Origin: Chondrilla cf. caribensis
Taxonomy: Eukaryota; Porifera; Demospongiae; Chondrillida; Chondrillidae
Direction of reading: 5' to 3'
Length of the DNA: 64,000 nt
Assembly: GCA_964020155.1 (NCBI GenBank)
Contig: OZ026560.1
Coordinates: forward strand, 2,974,259-3,038,258
The notes beneath the pieces were generated by a model. It searched no databases. It saw nothing but the letters and a program-made list of their open reading frames with translations, and was not told the origin of the DNA. Below, piece by piece: positions 11,240 to 24,692 of this stretch (position 1 is the first letter of the stretch; each line of letters begins with the position of its first letter). A program made the translations under genes and the position numbers.

Positions 11240-12990
11240 ATCAATGTTCTGTTTTATCAATGATCACCTCTACTACACACCCATTGACCCCCTCCCAGAC
11301 CACATCTGCAGCTTCCCACTGGACAGCACTCACTAATCTCCACACCATAACAGGACCACACCCACTGATCTCCTCAAGTCACACTTAGTTATTCCCACTG
11401 GACCACACCCACTGTTTCCTTCAAGGACACACACCTGTGACTTCCCTTGTGTTCTCCCATGTCAAGAACACACCCACTGATCTCCAGAACACACCCACTT
11501 AGTCCTCTCCAGAACAAACCTACTTGACCACACCCACTGATTCTCTTTAGACCACACCTAGTTATTCCGTTCAGACCACACCCAATCATCCTCCGGAACA
11601 CACCCACTGATCCACCTGGGTCATATCTGTTGATACCTACTGATCAGCACTCAATTATCTCCTTCAGACCACACCTAGTGCTTCCACTGGACCATACCTA
11701 CTGCTCCTCTCCAGTTCACATCTGTGGTTTCTACTGGATCACACCCATTGATCTCTCCAGACCATACCCATGATTTCTTGCTGGACCACACCCAGTGATC
11801 ACACCACACCCATCAGTCCCATCCTGACTGGATCACCTGATGCCCTCACAACCAAGCCTATACACCCATTAATGCCCCCTTGACCACACCCAATATCATG
11901 ATCACTGATCCTCTCAAGACTGCACCCAATGATGCCATCAAAGTAACATTTAATGATCCCCTCAAGACCACAACCAATGATCCCCTCAAGACCACAACCA
12001 ATTATCCCCTTACGACCACACCCAATGATCCTCTCAAGATCACATCCAATGATGCCATCAAGACCACACCCAATGATCCCCTCAACACCACACACACAAC
12101 ACCTACCTGCTCAAGACCTCACCCAATGACGCCCTCGAAATCTCATCCAACGATGCCATCAAGACTGCACCCAATGATCCCATCAAGACCACACCCAACG
12201 ATGCCATCAAGACCACACCCAATAATGCCATCAAGACCGCACCCAATGATGCCATCAAGACCACATCCAATGGTGCCCCCTCAAGACTACACACAGCACC
12301 TACCCGCTCAAGCCCTCACTTAATGATGCCATCAAGACCGCATCCAATGATCCCCTCAAGACCGCACCCAATGATCCCCTCAAGACCACACCCGATGATA
12401 TCTTCAAGATCACACCCAATGATCCCCTCAAGACTACACTCACAGCATCTACCTGCTCAAGACCTCACCCAATGATGCCATCAAGAGTACATCCAATGAT
12501 GCCATCAAGACCACATACAATGATCCCTTCCAGACTGATTGAACCCAATGATGCCGCCAAGAATACATCAATGAAGCCCTCAAGGCAACACCCAATGATC
12601 CCAACAAGACCACACCCAATGATCCCCTCAAGACCACACCCAATGGTGCCCGCAAGACCTCACCCAATGATGCCCTCAAGATCGCACCCAATGATAGCCT
12701 CAAGACCACACCCAATGATGCCCTCAAGACCGCACCCAATGATGCCCTCAAGACCTCACCCAATGGTGCCCTCAAGACCTCACCCAATGATGCCCTCAAG
12801 ACCTCACCCAATGATCCCCTCAAGACCGCACCCAATGATAGCCTCAAGACCACACCCAATGATGCCCTCAAGACCACGCCCAGTGATCACCTCAAGACCA
12901 CATCCAATGATCCCCTCAAGACCACACCCAATGATCCCTTCCAGACTGATTGCACACAATGATGCCCTCAAAACCACACTCAAAATGTAT
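11240..12990. repeat. Minisatellite array behind gene A
   Basis: The first ~560 bp are degenerate CCACACCCACTG units. After about 11880 the array is made of 24-bp units reading CAAGACCACACCCAATGATC-like sequence. Because 24 is a multiple of three and stops are rare, long frames such as TTPNDPLK repeats appear on both strands. I treat them as array artefacts. The array probably lies in the 3' untranslated part of gene A, since no polyadenylation signal is seen directly after the stop. Confidence 0.85.
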
Positions 12991-13029
12991 ATTATGTCCT
13001 ATTGTTATATATTGTACATTGTGTTTTTC

Positions 13030-13400
13030 TATTCTTTTGTCTATTGAGTCATAAAAAAATTATCAATTGAAGTAACTGAATTTATTACGAAGTTGGTATA
13101 TTTACTGTACACTTTCTTAAGTACAGACTAAATACAACAAGCGCTTACATCACATTGAACTAAATACACTAACCTACATATCAGCAAAATGGAATACACA
13201 TGCACACACACAACATTTCATAACAGAAAATATTAAAACGAAGCACAGCTGTTTGTGGATTCCTGTTCTTGTAGCAGTCTACTTTGACTTTAGGTTCAGT
13301 TTAGATAGTCCACCTCTGAACTGTCCCATGATGCATCGAACTACAGCAGACAAGGGAGTCACAGAACCAGGGCTGTCACAACGAGAAGACTGAACCAACT
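13030..13400 (-). repeat. Convergent-gene 3' tail copy with terminal exon
   Basis: On the minus strand a terminal coding stretch ends with [19 protein letters not shown] and a stop at 13279. It is followed by a conserved 3' untranslated stretch and an AATAAA signal (complement of TTTATT at 13081-13086). The upstream flank after ~13380 is different from the other copies, so this one is probably cut off from its gene. Confidence 0.5.
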
Positions 13401-13467
13401 CATCAAGAATAATATATACATAATATATACATAATATATAAATATTATGCATATATGTATATATATA

Positions 13468-13470
<3 letters not shown>

Positions 13471-13498
<28 letters not shown>
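13471..13498. repeat. (GT)n microsatellite
   Basis: Fourteen GT units embedded in an AT-rich stretch with many ATATAT runs (13405-13525). Confidence 0.95.
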
Positions 13499-13502
<4 letters not shown>

Positions 13503-13689
13503 ATATATATGCATTTATGATATTTGGTTTAGAATAATAACCTATATCTATATCCTTATCTGAGGCATCTCCTAAACTGTGAGCCCAAAGGATCCAGTAA
13601 ATACAGTACCATAAAAACATAACCAGAACGAGCTGAATCCACTTACCCTTCAAGGGTGATTCCAAAGACACCTGGCTACAATAATGGCA

Positions 13690-15044
13690 AAAGAAAACAG
13701 GTTTGATCCTGATTTAAACTAGAGCTAACATTGGATTACATTCCTTGAGGAAGCCCAGAAGTCTTCCCTGTAGTCAGTATCTAGTAAGGGATTGGTACTA
13801 TAGCGTCAACCTTGCTATACTACACACTACACAGGCAAACAGGAAGTGCAAACAATCACTTAACAAGATCCAAAGAAGCCATGCAATCCACAGTTTACAA
13901 AACAACACTTAGCAAACAATAAACAGACAGTCCTTGAAGACTGGGGCCCCATGACCACAGCAGCCAAGATGAATATCTCTAACCAACCACCAAGGATGGG
14001 GTAATCCAGAACAAGGAACAACTTGAGACAGTCTACCTCAATAACTGGACAACTGGAAAAACAACTGCAATGACTCAGACCACACCCAACATTGAATGAG
14101 TACACCACACCCTACCCACAAGGGTGACACAACTGTACGTAGAAATGAACACTGCTGCAAGCACAATGCAACCATTCCAGAATCAAACATACACCACACC
14201 CAACCACAGGGGGAGTGACCACTGCAAACAGTACCTATATTAACAAGGAGAGCAATGGCTGGAACAATTGCACCAACATGGCAGCCAGATTGGACAGACA
14301 TATGACAGGAAATACATTAGTACACACATTAACACATTCGTACGTACATGTACACACTACCTATACATATAGGACACCATCACAGCCAAATCAACCAAAC
14401 AGTGTGAATACCACATCCCCAAACACTTAATATATTAATATTAACTAAAAAGGGGGGATGAGACTACAAACCACGTGGGATGTATAAACGCAGACACCCA
14501 TATAGTGAACCAACATTACCCAATATGATATATGAATACAGATAGGTATACATTTGTACAATGACTCAAACCTGAAATGCAATTATTATATCAAACTGTA
14601 CAATGCAGGAGTAGCAGCTCAAGTGGGATTTCTTCAATAGATGTTGGGAAGAAAATGAAATTAGCTTTTGACTGCATACGTAAGTATGAAAGTACATAGC
14701 AAGACTTGACTAACCACAATAAAAATTGTCCTGTACAAAACAGCAGTTAGCAGACGGATAACACCAGTAGCTTAACTGGAACTAACTAACTGAAACAACA
14801 TACTTAATCCGACCAAAATAACATGTCCGACCTCAATGAAAAAGATCAATGTACAGACAGATTCAAAGTGAACTAGGTATATGTGTACCTCAAACTACCA
14901 CTAAGCTCAAGTGAGGTGGAGTTACCAACACAGCAGGAATTCTACTGACAAAACAGACCATTACCAACCTCTATGAGGAGACTAAGAATGTACCAATGCA
15001 GCCAGTAGGAATACTGCTAGTCAAGTTGAACTACTGTGAGTATA
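13690..15044. repeat. Repeat block R2, copy 1
   Basis: Non-coding block also present at 28380-29720 and 35080-37560, the last interrupted by a Penelope-like insertion. Shared landmarks are GGGGCCCCATGACCACAGCAG, ACATGGCAGCCAGATTGGAC and a stretch ending in ~120-bp satellite units. Minus-strand frames are conserved only as far as the DNA is, and I see no domain. Confidence 0.6.
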
Positions 15045-16112
15045 GTCTGAATTGATCTCCTCTATCACAATAGGTGCAATAACCAACATAGCCACGGGAG
15101 GAGGAATACTGCTGGTCAAGTAGAACTACAGGAAACCTCAATGAGGAGACCGACAATATACCGAGGTGCTCAAAATCAACTACAGTACTGTGCCTCAAAC
15201 CACCTCCATAACAGGTGGGATGAACAACACAGTCAAGACAGCTACACCACTGCTAGCAACACACAACCATCCTCAAGGATGACAGGAACATGTCCCAGGA
15301 CACCAACTGACTGACCAACCAACCAACCAGACAAACAAAGTAAACCACAACCACCCTATAAGTGGAATCAACCATGAACTGTACATCACAGACAGACTAT
15401 ACAACCAACCACTGCTGGGACAATCTCAGACACCTTTAATACCATATACAAACACAACTAGCTACACCAAACCTAGAGGACAAATTCAATGCACTTGATG
15501 AAGAACCTCTAAACCTACACCAATAGACAAACGCTATCACACTACAAACCTCCACTCACCTGGAAAACACCCTAGGGAAGGTTACTATTGTGCAACTATT
15601 GAAGGACCACACATACAAAACTACCCACATAACAACACAGTATACACACATATATACATACACCATCACCACAACATGATGAAAACAAAACTACAGACAA
15701 CAATACACACATGTATTATACACAAGGACCAATACAAAACTTACTGGAAGAGGTTGGGGGTACCTCGTTAGCAGGTGGAGGCACACTAGAGGTGTGCGTG
15801 TCAACCACTCCCCAAGTACATACTGGCATATTCTGCTGCTGGAGAACACCTAATAGCTGAGGTCTGCACGGGTTGTTGCTGGCTGAGTGGTGACTTCACA
15901 GTGGAGACCGAAGAAGACAACTCCGAGGACCAACAAGAGGACAGGATCGAGGAGATGTCTTGGTCAGACAACACGATAACTACGAGGAACACAAAGACCT
16001 GTCTGAGAATGGTACAGAGAAACTATAACACTGTAAGTTTCGCAAATGTACATGGACCGTGAAGGAGAAGATGGAGTACAAGACCACATCCCGCGGTCCT
16101 CACCTAGTTAGT
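15045..16112. repeat. Repeat block R1, copy 2
   Basis: Collinear with 1290-2375. It ends within the sequence that normally leads to the ankyrin promoter (CCCGCGGTCCTCACC near 16092) and is joined abruptly to EF-hand exon sequence at about 16115, which marks a rearrangement point. Confidence 0.6.
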
Positions 16113-16114
16113 TC

Positions 16115-17522
16115 CTCCACTGAACCAGGACATGCCTATGGATCCCGATCTGAGGGGGTCAAAGTCTTCAAATGTTCAGACACCTGTGTACATGTGTGTG
16201 TGTGGGGCGAGTGGGGGAGGATTAATGGGTGATATCACACAGACAGATGTACAACTACCACACCCTGTACAAATGTACGAATATGATGACTGTGTGTGGC
16301 CATGGGATAGCATATAATATTATAGGAACACACGTGGAGAACACACAGGTACATATTTACACACACAAGAAGGGTATACAGGTACATACATACACACACA
16401 AGAAGGGCATACAGGTACATATATACACACACAAGAAGGGTATACAGGTACATACGTACACACAAGAAGGGCATACAGGTACATACGTACACACACAAGA
16501 AGGGCATACAGGTACAAACGTACACACACAAGAAGGGTATACAGGTACATACGTACACACACAAGAAGGGCATACAGGTACATACGTACACACACAAGAA
16601 GAGCATACAGGTACATACGTACACACACAAGAAGGGTATACACAGTATCTATGTACATCCACTACATCTTCATACCTTTAACAACACATGCCTTCATACC
16701 CTGATAGGTGTCCCCTGGGAGGCCTGTACACACTCATGGTTGGGTTCTTCTCCAGGTTGGGGACATTGTAGGCATTCTCCATCATGTCACAGAATCCCTT
16801 GTACCTTACTCTGCCGTCTTCAGTCCTAAAGTGGTCCGCTATCCTCTGTATTTCCTCGCATGTGAGGTGTGCCAGCTGACCACAGCACAGGGAGAGGCCA
16901 CACACAAACTGGTTCTCAGTGATGATTCCACTCCTCAGCTTGTCGTGGTCCTTGAAGAACTCCATGGTGAGAATCTCATTCTTGTTAACAACGTCCTGGA
17001 TCCAAGCAAATATATGCTCAATAGAGGAGACAGGAGGGTTCTGTGGGAATAAAGGTAGTTACATATGTACAGCCTATATGTATGTACGTACATATGTACA
17101 GTGTAACAGAAAGAGGTAAGGCTTCGTAGTGAGTGGTTTAGAGAGGTTGTGAGCAGTATAAAGGGGTAGGGCATTTCACAGATTGGTCTACAATGATAAA
17201 GAGTTACAGTGAGCGATAGTAGCAGGGTATATACTATATACACGTATATGTAAGTATATGATGACACAAATAGCACACATACATAAGGGTATATGTAACA
17301 AGTGAATAGAACAACCACAGCAATTACGTACATACACACATGCGCACGTACCTACCTTAGTGGACGGAGGTCGTGGCTGCCCAATGCTCCCTTTATCTCC
17401 TGCTTCTCTTGCTGGAGAGTCCATGTCAGCATGGAACCTGAGGTAGTTGTACAATCCAGTACCACTGTGGTAGTAGTGCTGGGATAGAGCTGTTAGCTCC
17501 TCTGCACTGACATCATAGAGAC
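16115..17522 (-). pseudogene. Multi-EF-hand protein gene, partial copy
   Basis: Three minus-strand exons in order. At 17356-17522 the exon reads GLYDVSAEELTALSQHYYH..., with AG/GT borders. At 16700-17040 it reads SIEHIFAWIQDVV, FFKDHDKLRSGIITENQF and YKGFCDMMENAYNVPNLEKN, an EF-hand-like helix-loop-helix pair. At about 16125-16183 lies an exon start with FEDFDPLRSGSIG that is cut off by R1 sequence. The first two exons are fully open. The third matches the start of the exon at 62789-62983. No complete gene remains here, so expression of a stable product is doubtful. Family: calcium-binding EF-hand type. I do not recognise the exact orthologue. Confidence 0.6.
16346..16650. repeat. ~31-33-bp minisatellite in EF-hand gene intron
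   Basis: About nine units of GGTACATACGTACACAC followed by ACAAGAAGGGCATACA. The same array, shorter, lies at 63226-63405 in the matching position beside the second EF-hand locus. Continuous frames on both strands come from the repeat and are not genes. Confidence 0.9.
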
Positions 17523-17524
17523 CT

Positions 17525-17930
17525 GCAGTGTGTACAGGTTGGTCACAAGTATGGTGTACACCCTCCTACACTTTGGACTCTATATCATAAGGCACTCTAT
17601 ATCATAAGGCATTCTATATAACAATTTTAGGGTTGCTGAACCAAGCTACACTGCAAAATAACTGGAAAGCACACGTATTTCAAAGTCCTCACTTCCGTTA
17701 CCACTACTGTGTACTACTAGAGAGATTACACCTCAGATCACAAACATTATACCAAGTGAGTGTACCTTTTATACAGATGGTTGAAACATTATACACAATG
17801 TGTGTACAGAATGTACAATAAGGCAGCGAAGAACAATTGATCTCATATGTGCGATGACTGTAACAGTGGGAAGAGAGGGTCTTTTGTGTTTGATGCGACA
17901 ATCACACATTTGTCACACAGTCCTGAATGA
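17525..17930. other. Intergenic, no feature recognised
   Basis: Contains a short direct duplication (CTATATCATAAGGCA twice, 17580-17610). No coding exon or shared repeat was recognised. It ends where R1-type satellite begins. Confidence 0.45.
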
Positions 17931-18640
17931 GCTACCACAAACCACCATCTACCAAGGTGAAATCACCAGCATAGTCAAGACAGTATCAACACCACTTGCC
18001 ACACCCATCCTCCGGGGTGGACCACACAAAGCACCCGCTGTACAGTCTGAATTGATCTCCTCTATCACAATAGGTGCAATAACCAACACAGCCATGGGAG
18101 GAGGAATACTGCCGGTCAAGTAGAACTACAGGAAACCTCAATGAGGAGACCGACAATATACCGAGGTGCTCGAAATCAACTACAATACCGTGCCTTAAAC
18201 CACCTCCATAACAGATGGGATGAACAACACAGTCAAGACAGCTACACCACTGCTAGCAACACACAATCATCCTCAAGGATGACAGGAACATGTCCCAGGA
18301 CACCAACTGACTGACCAACCAACCAACCAGACAAACAAAGTAAACCACAACCACCCTAGAAGTGGAATCAACCATGAACTGTACATCACAGACAGACTAT
18401 ACAACCAACCACTGCTGGGACAATCTCAGACACCTTTAATACCATATACAAACACAACTAGCTACACCAAACATAGAGGACAAATTCAATGCACTTGATA
18501 AAAAAACCTCTAAACCTACACCAATACACAAACACTATCACACTACAAACCTCCACACACCTGGAAACCACCCTAGGGAAGGTTACTATTGTGCAACTAT
18601 TGAAGGACCACACATACAAAAGTACCCACATAACAACACA
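17931..18640. repeat. Repeat block R1, copy 3
   Basis: Collinear with the first half of R1. It is joined directly to the last ~120 bp of the ankyrin-gene leader at about 18645, so the distal promoter part seen before gene C is missing in front of gene B. Confidence 0.6.
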
Positions 18641-18760
18641 GTGTAGGCAGCAGAAAAGCACAGAACGAACAACAATTGCAAACAAATGAACCCTAGATTC
18701 TGCGCCATCTTGAACAGCAGTGGTTAGCAGCTATGAATCTAGTTACGTGGTGTATGCAAT
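18641..18760 (+). promoter_or_regulatory. Leader of gene B with overlapping upstream ORF
   Basis: Shares GCAGCAGAAAAGCACAGAACGA and GCGCCATCTTGAACAGCAG with the gene C leader. An upstream ATG at 18733 (MNLVT...) opens a 15-codon frame that ends at 18777, beyond the main ATG at 18761 and in another frame. The transcript start is unknown. Confidence 0.5.
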
Positions 18761-21700
18761 ATGGAGGATTTCTTTGAGGCTTGTGAAGAAGGAAACTTGA
18801 ACGAAGTAAAGAAGTTTATCAAGGAAGGATATGATGTGAACAAGATAAATCAAAGATCCTTTGTGCCGAGAACACTGCTAATGTATGCAGCTGGTGAGGG
18901 AAGATTTGATGTTGTAAACTACTTAATCGATCATGGTGCTGACGTCAACAAGAGAGCTTTTAATCTACGAACAGCACTTTACTATGCTAGTGAGAGGGGT
19001 CACTTGAAAGTAGTCGAGACATTGCTTAGTAAGGGTGCAGAAATTGATGTAGGGGATTTTGTTCGTTGTACTCCTCTAATGTTGGCAGCTGAAATGGGAC
19101 ACATTGATATTTCATTGTATTTAGTGGATCATTGTGCTGATGTTAATAAGAAAGATCGTCATAAGCGAACAGCACTTCACTATGCTAGTGAGAGGGGTGA
19201 CTTGAAAGTAGTGGAGGCATTACATAGCAAGGGTACAGAAATTGATGTAGAGGATAAGGATCATTGTACTCCTCTAATGTTGGCAGCTGGAAGGGGACAC
19301 ATTGATATTTTATTGTATTTAATCGATCATGGTGCTGATGTTAACAAAAAAGATGGCCGTAAGCGAACAGCACTTCACTATGCTAGTGAGAGGGGTGACT
19401 TGAAAGTAGTCAAGGCAGTACTTAATAACAGTGCTAAAATTGATGTAGAGGATGAGGATCGTTGTACTCCCCTAATCTTGGCATCTGGAAGGGAACACAT
19501 TGATATTTTATTGTATTTAATCGATCATGGTGCAGATGTTGATAAGAAATTTGGTCGTAAGCGAACAGCACTTCACTATGCTAGTGAGAGGGGTGAATTG
19601 AAAGTAGTCGAGGCATTACTTAGTAAGGGTGCAGAAATTGATGAAGAGGATAAGGATCGTTGTACTCCTCTATTGCTGGCAGCTGAAAGGAGACACATTG
19701 ATATTTTATTGTATTTAATCGATCATGGTGCTGATGTTAACAAAAATGATGGTCGTAAGCGAACAGCACTTCACTATGCTAGTGAGAGGGGTGACTTTAA
19801 AGTAGTCGAGGCATTACTTAGAAGGGGTGCAGAAATTGATGTAGAGGATAGGGATTATTGTACTCCTCTGATGTTAGCAGCTGAAAAGAGACGCATTGAT
19901 ATTTTATTGTACTTTATTGTTCATAGTGCTGATGTTAATAAGAAAGATTATCGTAAGCGAACAGCACTTCACTATGCTAGTGAGAGGGGAGACTTGAAAG
20001 TAATCGAGGCATTACTTAGTAAGGGTGCAGAAATTGATGTAGAGGATGAGGATCATCGTACTCCTCTAATGTTGGCAGCTGAAAAGCGACACGATGATAT
20101 CTCCTTGTTTTTGATCGATCATGGTACTGATGTAAAAAAGGTAGATGGTCGTAAGCGAACAGCACTTCACTATGCTAGTGAGGGGGGTGACTTGAAAGTA
20201 GTCGAGGCATTACTTAGTAAGGGTGCAGAAATTGATGTAGAGGATGAGGATCATTGTGCTCCTCTGATATTAGCTGTAGAGGATCAAAAGTTTGACGTCA
20301 TGTGTCGCCTCATCAAAGCAGATGCCAATGTAAAGCAATTAGTAGATTACTACTCCGAGGAGGGTAGTTATCTTGGAAGGTACCATCTCTTACTCGCTCT
20401 CTCTTACGCCATCAACAATAATCACATAGCAGAAGCAGGTGTGCTCATTACCAATGGTGTTGGTGTTGAAGGAGAACTAGATATCAATCCACCCAGGACT
20501 GTTCTAACATTGTCTGCTGAGAATGGCCATGATTCATTAGTTAGGAACCTCATTCTTCAAGGAGTTAATGTCAACTACCAGGATGGCAGGGGTTGTAGTG
20601 CTCTTCATTTTGCTGTTTCTTCTAATCACATCCAGTGTGGTATCCTGCTAGTCGAAGCAGGAGCTGATTTGAGACTTGAGAATAGAGATTCCCGTACACC
20701 CCTCGATTTGGCTTCCAAAGAGCTCAAAGATGCCATTAACCAGACACTGTCATTCAATACGAAGAAGACCGTCTGTGTTATTGGTAATGCATGCAGTGGT
20801 AAGAGCACACTTATTGCATCACTGCAGAATGAGAATGCTAATTTGGTGAAGAAACTCCGTCATCGTCTGTTTGGAGTGAAGAACATCAGTGAACGTACAG
20901 CTGGTATCGAACCAGTATCTCTCAGCAGTAAACGATATGGAGACACGGTGTTTCTTGACTTTGCAGGTCAGCACGAATACCACGGTCCTCACGAAATGTT
21001 TCTGGAGTCCATTTCTAGCAAAAGTAGGTGCACTGTGACCATTATCATGGTTGTGAAAGTCACAGAGGAAGAATCGGCTATTTCTCAACAACTCGATCGA
21101 TGGCTTCATCCTGTGTCTAAAATGGCTACAACCATGAATCCGATTCGAGTGGTTGTCATTGGAAGCCACATGGATAAGGTGAAATCCAAAGTGGAAGCCA
21201 AGAGCAAGTTGGAGCGCTGCTATCAAAGAGTTCGACAAAGCCTTTGTGATGCCCCTTTGAAGTTTCACGATGCATGCTACCTAGATTGCCGTCGACCTTA
21301 CTCTAGTGATATCAAGAAGTTGTGTGCATATCTGAATGAGGTCCCAATACCTCAATACAAAGCAGCTGAAATATCCTACAGTATCTGTTGGGTCATCTCT
21401 CGTATGAAGACCTCACTGGAAAGTGAAGCCATTCGAGTATCAGATTTCACAAAGTGGATTGAGGAGAACAAGGCCAATCTCCCCACCAACCTCCCACCAT
21501 CAGAAGAAGTCTGCAAGGATCTCTCATCCACAGGTCACTTCATGTACCTCCCCAACAAAGAAGACCCGTCCAATGGCTGGCTTGTACTTGACCTTCCACT
21601 CATACTCCATAAGGTATATGGGACTCTATTCTCCCCTTCAAAGAAGATTGTCAACAAATTTGGCCTTCTCAATTGTCAAAATCTGTCAGTCCTTTTCCCC

Positions 21701-23620
21701 ACACTGGATCAAGGAATGGTTCACAATGTCTTAACCAGTTTGGAGTTCTGTATCGAAGTGGATCCGTCAATTCTTGTAGAACTGACTGAGAGTAAAGACA
21801 AGGATCACAAGCATCTGTTCTTCCCAGCACTGGTATCATCCCAACCTCCTAAGGACTTCCCGTGCTCTCAACAAGGCTGTCATGTGTTATCATGGCAGTT
21901 GGTAGTAGTCAGAAGGCCCTTCATATCTCCTCGTCTCCTTCAAACCATCATCCTTCGACTGGCAGCTAATCACGTTTTCCACTACAAGCAAGATTCCAAC
22001 ACCAGGAAGCATTACTGTAGTGTGTGGTGTAAAGGAATCTCCTGGCCGTCAACTAGAGGTGTCAATGTAGCAGTTCAAATCAGTGACAGCACCGTAGTTG
22101 AGTTGATCGGAACAAACGAGGTCGATCCGGAAATTCTCTGCTCGTACGTTTCAACCATCGCTGGAGACATCTCCGCCACAATACGTGAACTGTCCCCAAC
22201 TCTATCAGCTACTGCGTACATCATCCACCCATCCGACCCTCAAGTGTTGCTGGAGAATCCCAGATCCCCCTCTCCCCAAGAGAAGTTCCCGGTGGACATT
22301 ATACTGGAGAGTATGCGAGATTTCGGGACCCATTGTCTGTCATGCAAAGTAGAGGAGGAACCAGCAACGACAAAGCCCATTTCTGATTTGTTTTGTGGTT
22401 TTGTCCCAAAAGAAGACGTTATTCGACATTTGTCTTTTGTTGCTGGTGAGTTTGTGTGTTTATGTGTATGTATACATGTGAACTGTGATGTGTGCTATTG
22501 TATAGTACTGTGGTATTGTGTGTTGTGTGCTATTTGAACATACAACAACTCTACTTTATTCTACAATGCACTATTTGTTCAGTATTGTCCTCTATCTGTT
22601 ATGCATGTACTGTACGTAATATGTACATGTGTACCACTGTATAGTACTATTACATTGTAGTTCTGTCTGTAATTCTTGCTCATCCATTGTTCATTGCGAG
22701 AGTGTGTTGTTGTACTGTAGCAAGTACTGTACTTCATATTCCATACTTCCAGGTACAACTGCACCTCGTCCTTGTCAAGTCTTTGACTGTGAAGCATTCA
22801 TGGACAAGTTCAAGGAAAGATTCCTCCAATCTGTAGACTCACATGCCATTGTGTTGAGACTGGAGATAGAGAAGGTGATCTCTGGAAAGCTGTCTCACAT
22901 TATCAAAAACCAGTACGTTGGTGATGGAAATGAAGAGTTGTTTCTATACCTTCGAAGACAGGCTGATCCAGGAAGTATCCGTAAACTGTGTGATGTGATG
23001 ATGAGGGAAGGAGGCTATGCTTTGATGAACAAACTGGGGAAAAACATGGCAAGAGAATTGGATCTACTAACAGGTATGCAAGTACATGATGCCGTATACA
23101 TTTTCAGACAAGCAATGTAGTATTGTGTGTGTATTTATGTTTTCCTTTATACTTTTTACCAGATGCCCATCAGAATGCACCCACTGATCCGCTCAAGACT
23201 CCCCTCCAGGTCCCACCCACTGATCTCAAAGCCACGCTCACTAATCCCCTGAAGACCACATCTGTGGATTCCCTCCAGGTCTCACCCACTAAGCCTCTCA
23301 AGAACACACCCACTGATCCCCTCCTGACCACACCCACATTAAATGAGTTAAATCGTCAAGTGATCCCCCATGTTCGTCTTGATTGGCAGTCTGTCGGTCA
23401 TCACTTGGAAGTACATCCCTCCGTGATGAAGGTCATAGATGATGACTATCACGATGATGTGGAGAAGTGTTGTCGTACCATGTTCACCAGATGGTTGTCT
23501 CATGATGAAGGTACAGGAGGAGCCCCAAGACTCTGGAGAACAGTTCTCAAAGCTCTCAAGAATGTCGGGTACACCAGTGTTGTTGGAGATGTGGAGAGAA
23601 CACTGTTTGAGCATCAATAA
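18761..23620 (+). CDS. Gene B: ankyrin-ROC-COR-helical module-Death protein (DAPK1-like, no kinase)
   Basis: Exons are 18761-22445, 22753-23073 and 23163-23620, with splice sites identical in kind and phase to gene A; 1487 residues. About 20 ankyrin repeats are followed by ROC motifs GNACSGKST (675-683), DFAGQ (733-737) and SHMDK (802-806), then the COR-like region. Exon 2 encodes the helical module, more diverged near KLSHIIKNQYVGDGNEE. Exon 3 has the longest linker of the three genes, reading TDPL/TKPL-type units, and then the Death domain ending RTLFEHQ. From the ROC domain on it is nearly identical to A and C, including introns. It is about three 66-residue double repeats shorter than A. 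The ATG aligns with that of gene C (MEDFF vs MDDFF). Confidence 0.87.
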
Positions 23621-23639
23621 CTGTACCATTGTTCTGTTT

Positions 23640-24690
23640 TATCAATGATCACCTCTACTACACACCCATTGACCCCCTCCCAAACCACATCTGCAGCTTC
23701 CCACTGGACAGCACTCACTAATCTCCACACCATAATAGGACCACCCCACTGATCTCCTCAAGGCACACTTAGTTATTCCCACTGGACCACACCCACTGTT
23801 CCCTTCAAGGACACACACCTGTGACTGATCTCCTGTCAACCACAGCTTCAACTTCTCACTGGACTGCACCCAATGATCCCCTCCAGACCACACCCACTGT
23901 TCCCTCCCACTACACCTAGTGATTCCCACTGTACTGCACCCAATGGTTGTTTCTAGAACACCCACTGTTTTTCTACAGACCACACCCACTAATCCCCCAC
24001 AAGACCACACCCACTGTTCCCTTCCAGACCACACCTCTGACTACACTCTCATCTTGAGAAACATCTACTGGACTACACCCACTGGACCATGCCCACTGGA
24101 CCACACCCACTGATCCCCTCCAGAACTCACCCAGTGGACAGCAAGGACTGATCCCCTCCAGACCACACCTGGTGATTTGCAATGGTTCTTGCCCACTGGA
24201 CCACACCCACTAATCACCTCAAGATCTGTGGCTTTCCACTGAACTGCACCCAATGATCCCTCAAGACCACACCCACTGTTCCCTTCCAGACCCCACCTCT
24301 GGGTTCCCTTGTGTTCTACACTCTCATCTTGAGAAAACACCTACTGGACTACACCCACTGGACCATGCCCACTGGACCACACCCACTGATCCCCTCCAGA
24401 ACTCACACAGTGGAGAGCAAGGACTGATCCCCTCCAGACCACACCTGGTGATTTGCAATGGTCCATGCCCACTGGACCACACCCACTGATCCCCTCCAGA
24501 ACTCACCCAGTGGACAGCAAGGACTGATCCCCTCCAGACCACACCTAGTGATTTGCAATGGTCCTTGCCCACTGGACCACACCCACTGATCACCTCAAGA
24601 TCTGTGGCTTTCCACTGAACTGCACCCAATGATCCCCTCAAGACCACACCCACTGTTCCCTTCCAGACGTATCTCACCTAGTGAGTTCCG
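23640..24690. repeat. Degenerate minisatellite behind gene B
   Basis: Units around CCACACCCACTGATCCCCTCC. A larger segment containing GTGATTTGCAATGGTC is repeated about three times (near 24170, 24448 and 24550), so there is a second level of duplication. No gene. Confidence 0.75.
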
Positions 24691-24692
24691 CT

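Noticed and set aside
11880..13047. Plus-strand frames made of TTPNDPLK or MPSRPHPM repeats
   Set aside because: They are translations of the 24-bp minisatellite in different frames. The true coding use is limited to the exon-3 linker before the Death domain.
13560..13680. Micro-exon on the minus strand (PGVFGITLEG with AG/GT borders at about 13640-13672)
   Set aside because: Splice-like borders exist, but the stretch is too short and without a second copy to support it.
16229..16681. Frames of THKKGIQVHTY-type repeats on both strands
   Set aside because: Produced by the ~33-bp minisatellite, open on both strands.
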